Shown: positions 17,610-28,427, counted from the first letter of the stretch. The stretch: DNA of 64,000 nucleotides from an uncultured Clostridium sp. (GCA_947073285.1 CAMTJT010000003.1:1-64000), one strand, 5' to 3'. Notes: generated by a model from the letters alone, not told the origin. Made by a program: numbers and translations.

Positions 17610-19908
17610 TTAATCCATTATTTCTAGTCCTGCAAATTTTGCCATTAATCTTTTATGTCCTGATTTATTAAATTGTATGTCTAGTTTATAATCGTCTCCT
17701 TCTGCCTCTATTGTTTGAATAACTCCTTCTCCAAATTTTTTGTGATAAATATGTTGCCCTTCTTTATATTTTGTAATGTCTACTTGTGTTTGTGCTTGTT
17801 TTTGTCCAAGCGAATTTAGAAAACTTTCTGCTGTTCTAAATTGGTAGCTTGGTGTATTTTTTGGCATTGCAGTTACTTTTTCTGTTACTGTATCTATGGT
17901 ATAGGTTTTTACTTTTCCTGCTAATGGTTTTCCATATTCCCAATTGTAGCTTGAGTCTTTGAAGGTTTCTTCTTTGCTTTCTTCAATTGCACCTTCTAGT
18001 AGGTCATCTGGTATTTCTTTGATAAATCTTGAGATGGCATTATAGCTTGTAGAACCAAATATGGTTCTATGTTTTGCACAAGTTAAGTGTAAAAATTGTT
18101 TTGCTCTTGTAATTCCTACATAGAATAAACGTCTTTCTTCTTCTAGTTCTCGTGGTTCTCCTATTGATTTATAGCCTGGGAATATGCCTTCTTCCATTCC
18201 TACTAAAAATACAACTGGATATTCTAGCCCTTTGGCACTATGCAAGGTCATTAGTGTAACACTGTTGTCTTCGTCTTGCATTTCATCTAAGTCACTAGAT
18301 AGTGTTATACTTTCTAAAAATTCTGCTAAGCTATTATCTGCTGATTCTTCTTCAAATTCGATGGCTACTGTTAAGAATTCTTCTAAGTTTTGTATTCTTG
18401 TTTCTGCTTCTATGGTATTTTCATTTTCTAGTGCTTTACTATACCCTGATTTGTTTAGTACTTCTTTTAACAATTCTGATATGCTAAGTTCTTGTCTTTT
18501 TATTCTTAGTTCTTCTATTAGGTTAATAAATTCCTCGCTGTTTGCTTTTATTCTATTTAATCCATGTTCGTCTGCATGTTTGATAATTTCATACATGGAT
18601 GTTCCTGTTTGTTCTGATATAATAGCTATATTGTCTAAACTTGTTTTTCCAATTCCTCTTTTTGGCTCATTAATTACTCTTTTTAGTGATATGTTGTCTG
18701 CTGGATTTTGAATGATTCTTAAGTAGGCAATAGCATCTTTAATTTCTTTTCTTTCATAGAATTTAACGCCTCCTACTACTTTATAGGCAATATCTTCTCT
18801 TCTTAAAATATCTTCTATTGATCTTGATTGGGCATTCATACGATATAATATGGCAAAGTCTTTTGGTTTTAGATATTCTTGTGTTTTTAGGTGCATGATT
18901 TGTTCTACTACATATCTTGCTTCATCATATTCGTCTTCTGCTTGATATAAACAAGGAAGACTTCCTTCTTCGTTCTGTGTCCATAGCTTTTTTTCATATT
19001 TATTTTCATTATGTTTTATAACTGCATTGGCTGCTTTTAATATGTTTCCTGTACAACGATAGTTTTGCTCTAGTTTGATTATTTTAGTACCTGGAAAGTC
19101 TTGTTCAAAGTTTAAAATATTTGTAATATCTGCTCCTCTAAAACTATAGATACCTTGGTCATTATCTCCTACAACTGTAATGTTTCCATAGCGTGATGCT
19201 AAAATAGATACTAAGGTGAATTGTGCTTTATTGGTATCTTGATATTCGTCTACTAATACGTATTTAAATTTTTCTGTATAATATTCTAATGCATCTGGAT
19301 TTTCACTTAATATTTCAATGGTATCATTGATAATATCATCAAAGTCTATGGCGTTATTTTCTTTTAGTCTTTTTTGATATAGTTCATAGACTTGTCCTAT
19401 TTTTTCTTTGCGGTAATCTCCTGCATATTTGGTTTGATATGCTTTTGGTGTTAGCATTTCGTTTTTGGCATTGCTAATTTCTGCTAAAACACTTCTATCT
19501 GTAAACATTTTATCATCTATTTTAAGAGCTTTTAAGCATTCTTTTACTACTGTTCTTTGATCTGAACTGTCAAATATTAAAAAGGATGTATCAAATCCTA
19601 GTCTATCTATGTATCTTCTTAATATACGCACACAAACTGAATGGAATGTTCCCATCCACATTTCTCCTGCTGCATCTCCGTATGATTGCTTCTACTCTTT
19701 GTTTCATTTCGCTTGCTGCTTTATTGGTAAATGTAATTGCTAATATGTTCCATGGTTTGATGTTTTTTTCTGATATTAAGTAGGCTATTTTATGTGTTAA
19801 TACTTTTGTTTTTCCACTTCCTGCTCCTGCTATTACTAAACATGGCCCTTCTGTAGCTAGTACTGCTTCTTTTTGTTTGTCATTTAATCCTTCTATTAAT
19901 TCTTGCAT
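17610..19908 (-). CDS. pcrA: UvrD/PcrA-type superfamily 1 DNA helicase, +1 recoding at CGG
   Basis: A 3'-5' helicase for repair and replication. Walker A is AGAGSGKTK; motif Ia is [15 protein letters not shown]; motif II is LVDEYQDTN; motifs III-VI include [34 protein letters not shown] and [14 protein letters not shown]. The C-terminal Tudor-like tail has [14 protein letters not shown]. Frame 1 ends within a few residues after RVEAII because of an in-frame CGG (19677-19680). Skipping one base gives [17 protein letters not shown], the correct sequence leading into motif Ib, and a 765-aa full-length protein. Essential in related bacteria, so loss is unlikely. Confidence 0.95.
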
Positions 19909-19992
19909 TGTTTCTATTTCTCTCTTTCTTTTTTGAATAATTCTTATCTCATTATTTATAGCTTATTTGATTATTAATTTTTGTAAAGTAGC

Positions 19993-20451
19993 TTATCTTA
20001 TTTTTTTAACAATTTCTTTTAAACAGTTTTCTATTTCTGTTGCACATTTTCTATAGGTTACAATACTGCATCCCCAAGGATCTGCGATATCATATCCTTT
20101 TCCTTCTTTAACAAATCCTGCATATTCTTTTATAGTATATACTTTTTCTTTTAATTCTGGATAGTCTTGTAATATTACTGTTTTATGTGATAATGTGGCA
20201 CATAAAATTAAATCCATTGTTTCTATTGGTGATTCTTTTGTGTTTGTTGCTCTATGTTCTTTTAAGTTTATATTATATTCTTGCATTGTTTCTATGGCAT
20301 CTACAGTTGATACATCTCCTGTCTCTGCATAAATTCCACTAGAGCATACTTCTACATTTGAAATTTTTTCTTGCTCAATTATTTTTTTTAGCATTGCTTC
20401 TGCCATAGCACTCCTACAAATGTTTCCTGTACAAATAAACATGATTTTCAT
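19993..20451 (-). CDS. low-molecular-weight protein-tyrosine phosphatase family protein
   Basis: A 152-aa protein with the P-loop CTGNICRSAMAEA (C-x5-R-S) at the N-terminus and the Asp general acid in DPWGCS near residue 125. Length is typical. May act on phosphotyrosine or phosphoarginine proteins, or be arsenate reductase-like; the DPWG motif favours phosphatase. Lies just upstream of pcrA on the same strand with about 80 bases between them. Cytosolic. Confidence 0.88.
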   Translation of the reverse strand: MKIMFICTGNICRSAMAEAMLKKIIEQEKISNVEVCSSGIYAETGDVSTVDAIETMQEYNINLKEHRATNTKESPIETMDLILCATLSHKTVILQDYPELKEKVYTIKEYAGFVKEGKGYDIADPWGCSIVTYRKCATEIENCLKEIVKKIR

Positions 20452-20574
20452 TTTTTCAACTTTGCTCCTCTTTTTTAGCTAATATATTGTAATCTATTTT
20501 TACTACTTTTTTATTTTATCATAGGTCTTTCTATTCTACAATGTAATTTTAAAAATTGATTGATTTTTAATGCT

Positions 20575-21343
20575 TTATATTGACATTGCTAATATTCCTA
20601 ACAGTAGTCCTGCAATATTTCCTATTGCTGTCATTCGACCTGAATATAATTGGTTAGATTCTGGTATTAATTCTCCTGATACAATATATATCATGGCTCC
20701 TGCTGCAAATGACAAACAAATTGCTATAATACTTTGTGATATTCCGCCAATGATTGCTCCAAAAAATGCTCCTATCCCAGTAGTAATACCTGATAAAATA
20801 ACATAGAAAATAACTTTTGAGCTTTTCATTCCACCATTTTTCATTGGTACTGCCATAGATATTCCTTCTGGTATATCATGTATACAAATAGCTATTGCTA
20901 ATGATAAGCCTAGTTTTAGTGATGCTCCAAATCCAGAACCGAATTGCTAATCCCTCTGGAAAGTTATGAAGTACTAAACCAATACTAATAATTATTCCTG
21001 TTTTTAGCAGAGTATTTTGGCTCATTTTACTAAGACTTGTTCTTTTTCTATTTTCTTTTGGCTTACTGTTAAATTTTTTATCTACTATTAAATCACAAAA
21101 CATCATTGTGCCAATTCCTAAAATGATTCCTAAAAATACTGTTGATAATCTGGTAAGTCCAAATGCTTCTGGTAATAAGTCAAAGCAGACAATAGCTATC
21201 ATAAGCCCTGAGGCAAAAGCTAAAATAAAACTTAAAAATTTTTGTGATGGATTTTTAAATTTAATGCCTATTATGCCTCCTAAAGTTGTTCCAAAGGTTC
21301 CAAAAAACAGACCGATAAGCGTTGTTTTTATAATTTCACTCAA
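20575..21343 (-). CDS. ZIP family metal transporter, +1 recoding at CGG
   Basis: A polytopic membrane protein moving divalent metal (zinc class) across the membrane. The first frame has the family helices ASGLMIAIVCFDLLPEAF and LHNFPEGLAI (metal-binding HNxPEG). An in-frame CGG (20938-20941) then breaks it. Skipping one base gives LAI-GSGFGASLKLG and continues into the second metal helix AICIHDIPEG and the C-terminal AAGAMIYIVSGELIPES helix. The total of 255 aa is standard for the family. Read in triplets, the protein would lack helix V onward. Confidence 0.92.
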
Positions 21344-21869
21344 AGTTTGTACTCCTTTATTTTTTGATTATTTCTACTTTATTTTATTTAAGATTTATTT
21401 TTTTATTCTTGTTTTAAATAATTGCTATCTTTTTTATGATTGTTGAAATATTATTTAGTATCTTATTTGAAAATGGGTAAAAGTAACAGAGCTGATTCCT
21501 TATTTGGAATTGGCTCTTTCCCTCAATCATACCTTTGATGCAATATCTCAAATAACTGTTTTATTCTTCAGGATGATTTACAATATCTTTATTTTTATCC
21601 TTTATCATTTGTTAAAACTCTTTATAATATATTTTTTCTACTTTCCAAACTTATTCTTAACTTTATTTGAAATATTCTTTCTAGTATATCATAATTAGTA
21701 GTTTATATTTTTTAACAAGTTTTAATATAATTTGCAAAATGATAGTTTTTATGTTGCAAATTTATATAATATATTTTAAAATACAATTAGTTGCTAAAAA
21801 GCTTTTTTGAAAAAATTTGTATATTATTTTGCAATTAAACATCCAAAATTTTGGAAAGGAGCATTCTTA

Positions 21870-22073
21870 ATGAATAGTAGATTAAAGCCTTTTAGAGAAG
21901 AACCAATTCCACGGCATACCACAAAATTTATAGAACCTGATCGAATTCCTGGAACTACAAAAATACGCACATATACTGCAAATGCTTCTTTATATTCCAA
22001 AGAAAGTAGCTTGGATAAATTAATAAGAAGAGCTCAATTGTGCAGTGACAACAACAAGGAAAAACAAATATAA
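21870..22073 (+). CDS. small basic protein, unknown function (67 aa)
   Basis: GGAAAGGAG at 21853-21861 gives a good ribosome-binding site for ATG 21870, so the longer ORF start at 21807 is rejected. The product starts MNSRLKPFREEPIPRHTTKF and has two Pro-Gly rich repeats (EEPIP, DRIPGT) and a basic C-terminus. No known domain. Codon 15 is an in-frame CGG (21912-21914) read as Arg in this frame; a +1 shift there would give a stop after six codons. It is therefore a possible exception to the recoding rule. Ends at the terminator at 22117. Confidence 0.55.
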   Translation: MNSRLKPFREEPIPRHTTKFIEPDRIPGTTKIRTYTANASLYSKESSLDKLIRRAQLCSDNNKEKQI

Positions 22074-22116
22074 AAATATCTGCTTCATAATTAAACTTGC
22101 AAGATTTTGGTGTACA

Positions 22117-22150
22117 AAATGGAAGAATTCTAATTTGAATTCTTCCATTT
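22117..22150. terminator. bidirectional terminator
   Basis: Perfect 14-base arms (22117-22130 and 22137-22150), AAATGGAAGAATTC, serving the small plus-strand gene and the minus-strand prfA gene. Confidence 0.9.
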
Positions 22151-22163
22151 CTAAATTATTTAT

Positions 22164-23228
22164 TTAATTTTCTTCATTGCCTTTTAACTTTTCTGCTGTA
22201 TCTGCTGTAATTAAGTTGTCTATCATTTCATCTATATCTCCATTTAAAAAGTTTTCCATTTGATATATAGATAACCCTATTCTATGGTCTGTAATACGTC
22301 CTTGTGGATAATTATAGGTTCTTATTTTTTCACTTCTGTCTCCGCTTCCTACTTGGCTTTTTCTGGCATTTGCTACTTCGCTATCTTGTTTTTCTTTTTC
22401 TTGTTCATATAATTTTGAACGTAGTAATTTCATTGCATAGTCTCTATTTTGAAATTGTGATCTTTCTGTTTGGCATTCTGCTACCATTCCTGTTGGTACA
22501 TGGATTAGACGTACTGCTGAAGATGTTTTGTTGACATGTTGACCTCCTGCCCCTGATGCTCTAAATACTTCCATTTTAATATCTGCTGGATTAATGTCTA
22601 TTTCTACATCTTCTACTTCTGGTAATACTACTACTGTTGCAGTTGATGTATGAATTCTACCACTTGCTTCTGTATCTGGTACTCTTTGTACACGATGTAC
22701 TCCACTTTCAAATTTTAGTCTACTATAAGCTCCTTTTCCTGTAATCATGAAAGATACTTCTTTAAACCCTCCAAGCCCTGTTTCGTTTTCATTTAGTATT
22801 TCTAGTTTCCAATGTTTTTTTTCTGCATACATAGAGTACATTCTAAATAGTGTTCCTGCAAATAGAGCAGCTTCTTCTCCTCCTGCTCCTCCACGAATTT
22901 CACATATGACGTTTTTGTCGTCATTTGGGTCTTTTGGTATTAATAGAATTTTAATTTCTTCTTCTATTTTGGGTAGCTTTTCTTTGTTTTCTAACATTTC
23001 CATTTCTGCTAGTTCTTTCATTTCTGGGTCATTTAACATTTCTTTTGCATCTATAATTGCTTGATTTACTTTTTTATATTCTCTATATTTTAGTACTACT
23101 GGTTCTATTTCTGCATGTTCTTTCATAAAGTTTTGCCATTCTGTTTGCCTACTAATTACTTCTGGGTCACTTATTTTTTTTGTAATTTCTTCGTAACGCT
23201 TTTCTACCTCTTCTAATTTTTGAAACAT
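22164..23228 (-). CDS. prfA: peptide chain release factor 1
   Basis: Terminates translation at UAA and UAG. The 354-aa protein carries the catalytic GGQ motif in [15 protein letters not shown], and the family segment [24 protein letters not shown] directly before it (in overlapping parts). The N-terminal helical domain is normal, and the PxT-type codon recognition loop region is intact. Starts [15 protein letters not shown] with AAAAGAATG context. The gene is complete in one frame; its only CGG trinucleotide is out of phase (AGC-GGA). Confidence 0.97.
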   Translation of the reverse strand: MFQKLEEVEKRYEEITKKISDPEVISRQTEWQNFMKEHAEIEPVVLKYREYKKVNQAIIDAKEMLNDPEMKELAEMEMLENKEKLPKIEEEIKILLIPKDPNDDKNVICEIRGGAGGEEAALFAGTLFRMYSMYAEKKHWKLEILNENETGLGGFKEVSFMITGKGAYSRLKFESGVHRVQRVPDTEASGRIHTSTATVVVLPEVEDVEIDINPADIKMEVFRASGAGGQHVNKTSSAVRLIHVPTGMVAECQTERSQFQNRDYAMKLLRSKLYEQEKEKQDSEVANARKSQVGSGDRSEKIRTYNYPQGRITDHRIGLSIYQMENFLNGDIDEMIDNLITADTAEKLKGNEEN

Positions 23229-23358
23229 TCTTTTTTCTCCTTGCCTTTTATTTTACTTTTCTATTATACTCGAAAAATACTTTATTTTCAAGATATTATC
23301 ATAAAATAAACGTAACACTATTTTAATATAGATTAAAATTAATGATTCTATTTTGTTG

Positions 23359-25401
23359 TTATAATTCTATTAAATTATATGCTAAGCCTAATTGTTCTAA
23401 TATTTCTTTTTCTCTACTAGTACAGGTGAATAATATTATTTGGTGTTCTTTTGCTTTTTCTGCTAAAAATAGCAGTATGTTTTTTAGCCTTTCTTCATCA
23501 AAGTAGGCAAATGTTTCGTCTAATATGATAGGCATTTTTTCTTCTGATATTTCGTCTAACATAGATAGACGAAGGGATAAGTATAATTGGTCTATGGTTC
23601 CTGTACTTAAAAGGTGCGCTGGAATATATTGCCCATTTTCTAGTTCTACTACTAACCCTTTTTCTTCATGGATGGATACTCTTTTATATTTTCCACTTGA
23701 TATATTTTTTACGATATTAGATAAATTTTGTGTGAATTTAGGTGTAACATTATTTTTCATTTTTTCATAGGCTGTTTCTAATAGTTCTTTTGTTTTTTGA
23801 AAGCATACATTTTTTTCTTCTAATAAGTTTAATTGTTCTTGTAATTGTTGTTGTTCTTCTTTTAATAAGACTATTTTTTCAAGTTGCTCTGTTATTGTGT
23901 TTTCTTCAAATTGGATACTATTTAATTGTATTTGATAATTCATAATTTTTTCGTCTGATTTTTTTAAGAGTTGTTCTATTTGATTTTTTTCTTGTATTAA
24001 AAATAATTCTTCGCTCTGTATATTAGGATATTGTTCTTTTATTTTTTGTTTTTCTTCTTTTATTTTTATATTTATTTGTTCTTGCTCGTTTTGTATTTCT
24101 TTTTCCTGTTTTTCTATTTCTTCTTTTAATAACTGTATTTGACTGTCTAATAAATTAATTTGTTCTTGTCTTTTTTGATTTTCTTGTTTTTCTATTTCTA
24201 ATTTTTTTTCTATTATTTTTATTTTTTTATTATTTTTTAAATAATTTATAATAAATAGGATTATTTCTATTGGTACTAGTGTTAGTATGAAATAATTTAT
24301 TATTTTATTTGGAATAAATATAAAATTAATTATATTTATTATAATTAATAAAATAAATATAATAGAAAATAATATTTTATTTGTTTTCATTTTTTTATTT
24401 AATTGTTTTTTTATTTGTTCATTTGTTTTTTCTTCTATATAATTTATTGTATTATTTTCTTGTTTGTTTTTATTTTCTATTTTATTTATACTTTTTTTGC
24501 TTTTTTCTTTTAATTCTATTTTTTCTATTTCATTTTTTTGAATTATTTCTTGTTTTTGTTCTATTATTTTTTTTAATTTTTCTTGATTTTCATTTTTTAT
24601 TTTATTTTTTATATTAATTTGTTCTTTTGCTATTTGGTTGCTTGACGTTAACATATTTAATTTACTAATTAGATTATTGGCTTCTTTTTCTTGTTTTATT
24701 TCTTGCAAAATTTTGTTTCTTTTTTCTTGTAAATCTTCTTTGCTTTCGAGATGACTATTACTATCCTTTAAGACAACATCTACCTGTTTCAACCTATTCT
24801 GCACCAAATTGATGGGTCTATCTTGTGTTCTTGTTGTTCCTACCTCTTCTACCCATCTTCTATTTAGCCTATCTAGTACCTTTTTAAAGGATAGTTCTTC
24901 TTGCCCTGTTCCCCCAAGGTTTGCTATTCTTTGTACTAATATGTTTTGTGACTGTTTATCTAAGATTACTTCTTGTTGGGCAGACATTATTGTGGAACTA
25001 TAGGTCTGTTCACTAATTCCTGTTTGCTCTATGAAGAATTGACTACCATCCTTTTTGTCAATTTTATACTCTTGTGTAATTTCTTCTAATTTATCGTTAA
25101 ATATCTTTGGATTTTTCTTAGTGAAGTCTCTGTAAATTTCGTAACTATTTTGGTCTTGTAATTCATATTCTATTTTGCCTGAAAATTCTTCTCCACTCCA
25201 TGGAAGGTATTTTTCATAGTCTGATATTTCTTTTCCATTTTTATTTTTGGAAATTCCATAAAAAATGTTTTTTATGAAATTTAATAGTGTTGATTTTCCA
25301 CTTTCATTTTTTCCATAAATTATATTTATATTATTTTTTAAATTTATTTCTTTTGTTTTTAAGGTTCCATATGCATTTATTTTTATTTTTTTTATTTTCA
25401 A
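23359..25401 (-). CDS. YhaN/SbcC-like AAA ATPase with coiled coil and membrane helices
   Basis: A 680-aa protein. Walker A is IYGKNESGKSTLLNF at residue ~30, the signature helix includes LLSTGTIDQLYLSLRL, and Walker B is MPIILDETFAYFDEERL near the end. Between them are long coiled coils interrupted at about residues 345-395 by two hydrophobic helices, the layout of YhaN rather than cytosolic SbcC. It works with the phosphoesterase encoded upstream (25568-26647) as a Rad50/Mre11-like DNA end-processing pair; membrane attachment is inferred from the helices. Very A-rich and low complexity in the coiled-coil part. Confidence 0.85.
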   Translation of the reverse strand: MKIKKIKINAYGTLKTKEINLKNNINIIYGKNESGKSTLLNFIKNIFYGISKNKNGKEISDYEKYLPWSGEEFSGKIEYELQDQNSYEIYRDFTKKNPKIFNDKLEEITQEYKIDKKDGSQFFIEQTGISEQTYSSTIMSAQQEVILDKQSQNILVQRIANLGGTGQEELSFKKVLDRLNRRWVEEVGTTRTQDRPINLVQNRLKQVDVVLKDSNSHLESKEDLQEKRNKILQEIKQEKEANNLISKLNMLTSSNQIAKEQINIKNKIKNENQEKLKKIIEQKQEIIQKNEIEKIELKEKSKKSINKIENKNKQENNTINYIEEKTNEQIKKQLNKKMKTNKILFSIIFILLIIINIINFIFIPNKIINYFILTLVPIEIILFIINYLKNNKKIKIIEKKLEIEKQENQKRQEQINLLDSQIQLLKEEIEKQEKEIQNEQEQINIKIKEEKQKIKEQYPNIQSEELFLIQEKNQIEQLLKKSDEKIMNYQIQLNSIQFEENTITEQLEKIVLLKEEQQQLQEQLNLLEEKNVCFQKTKELLETAYEKMKNNVTPKFTQNLSNIVKNISSGKYKRVSIHEEKGLVVELENGQYIPAHLLSTGTIDQLYLSLRLSMLDEISEEKMPIILDETFAYFDEERLKNILLFLAEKAKEHQIILFTCTSREKEILEQLGLAYNLIEL

Positions 25402-25567
25402 GTGTTTTTCTCCTTATTTATTTTGTTTTTTATTATTTATATTTTTAGTTAGCTTTTATTTTGTGTATATTTTAATTTGAATGATTGCCTTTTACTTTTA
25501 CTTTTATTTTTATTTATATTTTTATTTATATTTTTATTTTCATGGTTATTTATTTTTTATTACTGTT

Positions 25568-26647
25568 TTATTTATCTAATACTGATAATCCTATTTCTAA
25601 TATTTGGTTTATTTGTTCTTGGGTATAATTTTGTTTTTTTATTTCTTCTAATATTTCTTGTATAAATATTCCTTTTAATGTGTAATTATTTTGCATTTCT
25701 TCTAAGGTATAATTTGGTTTTGTTTTATTTTTTATTTTTATAATATTTATTTTTTTAATAAATTTATAAATTGCTAAAATATCTATTTCAAAGTTTCGCT
25801 TTCCTGTTAATATTATTTTATATAAGTTTTGTTCTTCTAGTGGCTCATTGTTTATTTTTTCAATTAATTCATCTATATCATTGATATTAGTTATTTCTAT
25901 TTCTTGTTCTTTAAATTCTTTATTATCTATTGGTACAAAGTTTAATTGTATTTTTCCTTTTTCTAGTGTTCCTTCTATAAATCCATGGTTTCCTAGTTCA
26001 TCAAACCCCATTGCTATAGTAGAACCTGGATATACGATGTTTTGATTTTCTTCTTCTTTATAATTTGGTTTATGAATATGCCCTAGTGCGATATAGTCAA
26101 ATCCTTTTTCTTTTAGGCTGTTCTTAGCTATTGGGTTATATGGCATTTCTGTTTTATTACTTGCATTTAAGTCTCCATGTGTGATTAAGATATTAATTTT
26201 ATTTTTGTTTTCTATTTGAATATTTTCTATTCCTAAACTTTCACAAGTAAAGCTAGAAAAACCTACTCCATAAATATCTATTTCTGGCTCTTCTACTTTT
26301 TCTATTTGTGAATGAAATATTTTTACATTTTCATTCCAATGAAATGTTTCATACATAGAGTTTTTAATGTATGGGTCATGGTTTCCTGGTGTTATATATA
26401 TTTTTGTTTCTGGTATGGTTTTAAATAGTTCATTTACATATTCTATTGTGCTTTTTCGAATGAATTCATGTTCATAGAAATCCCCTGCTATAAATAAATA
26501 GGGAATTTTATTTGTTTTAATGTATTCTATTATTTTCTGAAAGATTTCTCTTTGGTCTTGTCTTCTTATTTTTCCTAAGTCACCTTTTGTGTTTAATGTT
26601 GTAAATGGTGCATCTAAGTGCATATCTGCCATATGTATAAATTTCAT
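25568..26647 (-). CDS. YhaO/SbcD-like DNA-repair phosphoesterase
   Basis: A 359-aa calcineurin-like phosphoesterase. Metal ligands lie in HMADMHLDAPF, AGDFYEHEF, GNHDPY, ITHGD and GHIHKPN. The C-terminal part resembles the capping domain of YhaO/SbcD. Its partner ATPase is immediately downstream. The pair would process DNA ends or hairpins. The ATG has GGAGAACC just upstream. The gap to the ATPase gene (25402-25567) is extremely T-rich on the plus strand, with short TTTATATTTTTA repeats. Confidence 0.88.
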   Translation of the reverse strand: MKFIHMADMHLDAPFTTLNTKGDLGKIRRQDQREIFQKIIEYIKTNKIPYLFIAGDFYEHEFIRKSTIEYVNELFKTIPETKIYITPGNHDPYIKNSMYETFHWNENVKIFHSQIEKVEEPEIDIYGVGFSSFTCESLGIENIQIENKNKINILITHGDLNASNKTEMPYNPIAKNSLKEKGFDYIALGHIHKPNYKEEENQNIVYPGSTIAMGFDELGNHGFIEGTLEKGKIQLNFVPIDNKEFKEQEIEITNINDIDELIEKINNEPLEEQNLYKIILTGKRNFEIDILAIYKFIKKINIIKIKNKTKPNYTLEEMQNNYTLKGIFIQEILEEIKKQNYTQEQINQILEIGLSVLDK

Positions 26648-26854
26648 TTGGTTCTCCTTTTCTTTTTATGTTTGTTATTTTATACTATTTTAAATGTTTC
26701 GTCAATATTTTATAGAACATTCGTTTATTTTTGTTGCTATTTTATAGTTTTTTATTGCAATTATTACTAAATATTTTGTATAACTAACCTATAACAAAAC
26801 TATCTTCTTCAACTACGAGCTTTGCTACGTTTACAGGTTCTTCTTATAATAAAT

Positions 26855-26982
26855 GTGTGCGTTAATAAAAGCAAAGCCTTCGACGCACGACTTGTGCAAG
26901 TTGCTTCGCAACTGCACAGACTAAGGAAACCTAACCTTGTTGTATAGCAAAAATCTGCGATTTTTCCTATACAATAAAAAAA
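26855..26982 (-). repeat. structured dispersed repeat, copy 2 of 3
   Basis: 128 bases, same hairpin order as copies 1 and 3. The first stem has changed bases yet still pairs at its base (GTGCGT with ACGCAC). The second (TGTGCA-GTTGC / GCAAC-TGCACA) and last (TTGTATAG / CTATACAA) stems are perfect. On the minus strand it follows the seven-T tract of the terminator at 26983-27003. Confidence 0.9.
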
Positions 26983-27003
26983 CTGCACCCAAAATGAGTG
27001 CAG
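26983..27003 (-). terminator. terminator of the 27030 gene
   Basis: CTGCAC (26983-26988) pairs with GTGCAG (26998-27003); on the minus strand T7 follows, and the structured repeat begins there. Confidence 0.85.
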
Positions 27004-27029
27004 AAAACAATTCGTTTTTTTGGTATGGC

Positions 27030-27446
27030 TTAGATACAGCTGTTGAGATCCCATACCCAAACATCAATGCCATAAATAGCATCAGCAATGATAACAATGA
27101 AGTTACTTCCTGGATATGCAATCAACTGCGGATTGGTTACCTCAGCCAAGGTCTTCTGGATGTCAGAGGTGCACTGCATATTGCAAGCGCCATTGTGAAG
27201 CTGATGTACCAGAATTTTATCAGCATTCACATTCTTTTTAACAATTGCGGAAAGCACATTGTAAGCGATAGGATCGGTGCTGAAAATCTTGTTGCAAGTA
27301 GTGGTGTCAGGAGTGCATTTTACTGCATCTTCCTTTTCATACACTACGCTAGAGCCAATCAAGCTCCACAGACCCACCAAGCGAGTATCGCTAGAAAGGT
27401 CAACCCACTGACATGGACAGTAGCCTTCGTTTTCGTATTTTGCCAT
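27030..27446 (-). CDS. cysteine-containing hypothetical protein, imported composition (138 aa)
   Basis: The gene has an AAGGAGGAAA site before ATG 27446 and ends 27 bases before a strong terminator. The product starts MAKYENEGYCPCQWVDLSSD and has Cys residues near 10, 12, 64, 72, 106 and 110, and a C-terminal Trp-rich end (DVWVWDLNSC). No signal peptide, no membrane helix and no family I can name. Codon usage is clearly richer in G and C than the neighbours, a sign of transfer. Transcribed alone. Confidence 0.65.
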   Translation of the reverse strand: MAKYENEGYCPCQWVDLSSDTRLVGLWSLIGSSVVYEKEDAVKCTPDTTTCNKIFSTDPIAYNVLSAIVKKNVNADKILVHQLHNGACNMQCTSDIQKTLAEVTNPQLIAYPGSNFIVIIADAIYGIDVWVWDLNSCI

Positions 27447-27767
27447 AATTTTTTCCTCCTTGCGTAATAACGCGTTCTATGTGGTTTATTTCCTACTGAT
27501 GAAACGGAGTAAAAACTGTTCATCATTTATAGTACACCACATTTTACATAATATTGCAACTTACCAACGCTCTGCATTTGAATTTTCTTTTCTAACTTAT
27601 ACTATTAAATAAATACAATGCAACTTTGTTCTAATCAGTTGTTTCCATTTCCATAAGTTTAGCCATTGCAAACATTACAAGTTTATACTTTCCAAAGTTT
27701 ATATATGATAGAAAAACAAACGCCAAATCTTTTCAGATTTGACGTTTGTTTTTTACTATTACCAACA
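27447..27767. other. intergenic stretch, promoter side of 27030 gene
   Basis: About 320 bases without a convincing gene. It contains the ribosome-binding site of the 27030 gene, a short ATGTGGT/ACCACAT inverted repeat around 27478-27545, and the terminator at 27712-27754. Nothing else recognised. Confidence 0.5.
27712..27754 (-). terminator. strong intrinsic terminator
   Basis: AAACAAACGCCAAATC pairs with GATTTGACGTTTGTTT (one mismatch), with a TTTTCA loop and a T tract on the minus strand. It follows the ORF ending at 27768. Confidence 0.85.
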
Positions 27768-28037
27768 TTATCTTGTCGGCAATTCTTCCCACCATTTGCA
27801 GTTTTCTTCAGGTACAGAAGTGTAACCCCAAAAATCTCCGTCTTCATCAGGGAAAGCTGGTATCATCGAAGTTCTTTCAGATGAGTATGCGGTTGAAACG
27901 TCTGATATATTGACCATAAGTTGATCGGTCATAGGAATCATCATCATTCCCTTAGGAACAAGTGGCGTAGATTTATGGAGCAACTTTTTTAGTGAGTGAC
28001 GGACGAACGTTAATAAAAAGTTGAACCAGTAAATCAA
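27768..28037 (-). pseudogene. probable 3' remnant of an unidentified gene
   Basis: An open frame ends 14 bases before a strong terminator, and its composition is G+C-richer than the surroundings. It has no ATG start or ribosome-binding site; the frame extends upstream through a Trp/Leu/Phe-rich stretch to a stop near 28085. The C-terminal end is acidic and Trp-rich (DGDFWGYTSVPEENCKWWEE). I cannot assign a family. Best read as the tail of an imported gene whose 5' end is lost. Confidence 0.4.
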
Positions 28038-28129
28038 GCCACGCAGATATAAAACGACGTTATTTTTTACATTGATAAAAAATGCTTACAAATACTTGGT
28101 ATATCTCTAATCTTTAAAATTGATTATAT

Positions 28130-28158
28130 TTGACAAATTAGTTAAAAAAGTGTATAAT
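28130..28158 (+). promoter_or_regulatory. consensus sigma-A promoter
   Basis: TTGACA (28130-28135), 17-base spacer, TATAAT (28153-28158): a perfect match. It drives the small gene at 28205. Confidence 0.9.
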
Positions 28159-28204
28159 AAAATGTAATCTAGTAATATCTATTAGGTTGAAAGGAGTGAT
28201 AATT

Positions 28205-28387
28205 ATGAATAGATTAAGTAAAATATTCTTAGCTATTATCTTTATATTAATTATTGCTTTAGGAATAGCTATCCATTCATGTATTAGATATAAAACTGAT
28301 GCTGAAAATAATTTACATTTATTTTTAAATACTACTGAAGAATTTTGGAATTATAGAATTACTCATGAAAATTGCTATACAGATTAA
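28205..28387 (+). CDS. small single-pass membrane protein (60 aa)
   Basis: AAAGGAG at 28190-28196 fixes ATG 28205. The product MNRLSKIFLAIIFILIIALG has one membrane helix (residues 6-26), then a short hydrophilic domain with Cys at about 30 and near the end. It has its own perfect promoter and a strong terminator 10 bases after the stop, so it is an independent unit. No family recognised; the size and layout would suit a small membrane peptide such as a toxin, holin-like or regulatory protein (inference). Confidence 0.65.
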   Translation: MNRLSKIFLAIIFILIIALGIAIHSCIRYKTDAENNLHLFLNTTEEFWNYRITHENCYTD

Positions 28388-28396
28388 TTACATATT

Positions 28397-28427
28397 AATA
28401 GGAGGAGTAACATACTCCTCCTATTTT
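28397..28427 (+). terminator. intrinsic terminator
   Basis: AATAGGAGGAGTA (28397-28409) pairs with TACTCCTCCTATT (28413-28425), then TTT. It abuts the left inverted repeat of the adjacent cassette. Confidence 0.9.

Noticed and set aside
26937-27467. Plus-strand ORF of 176 codons opposite the 27030 gene
   Set aside because: Starts inside the structured repeat and overlaps the terminator. The minus-strand gene has a strong ribosome-binding site and a terminator.
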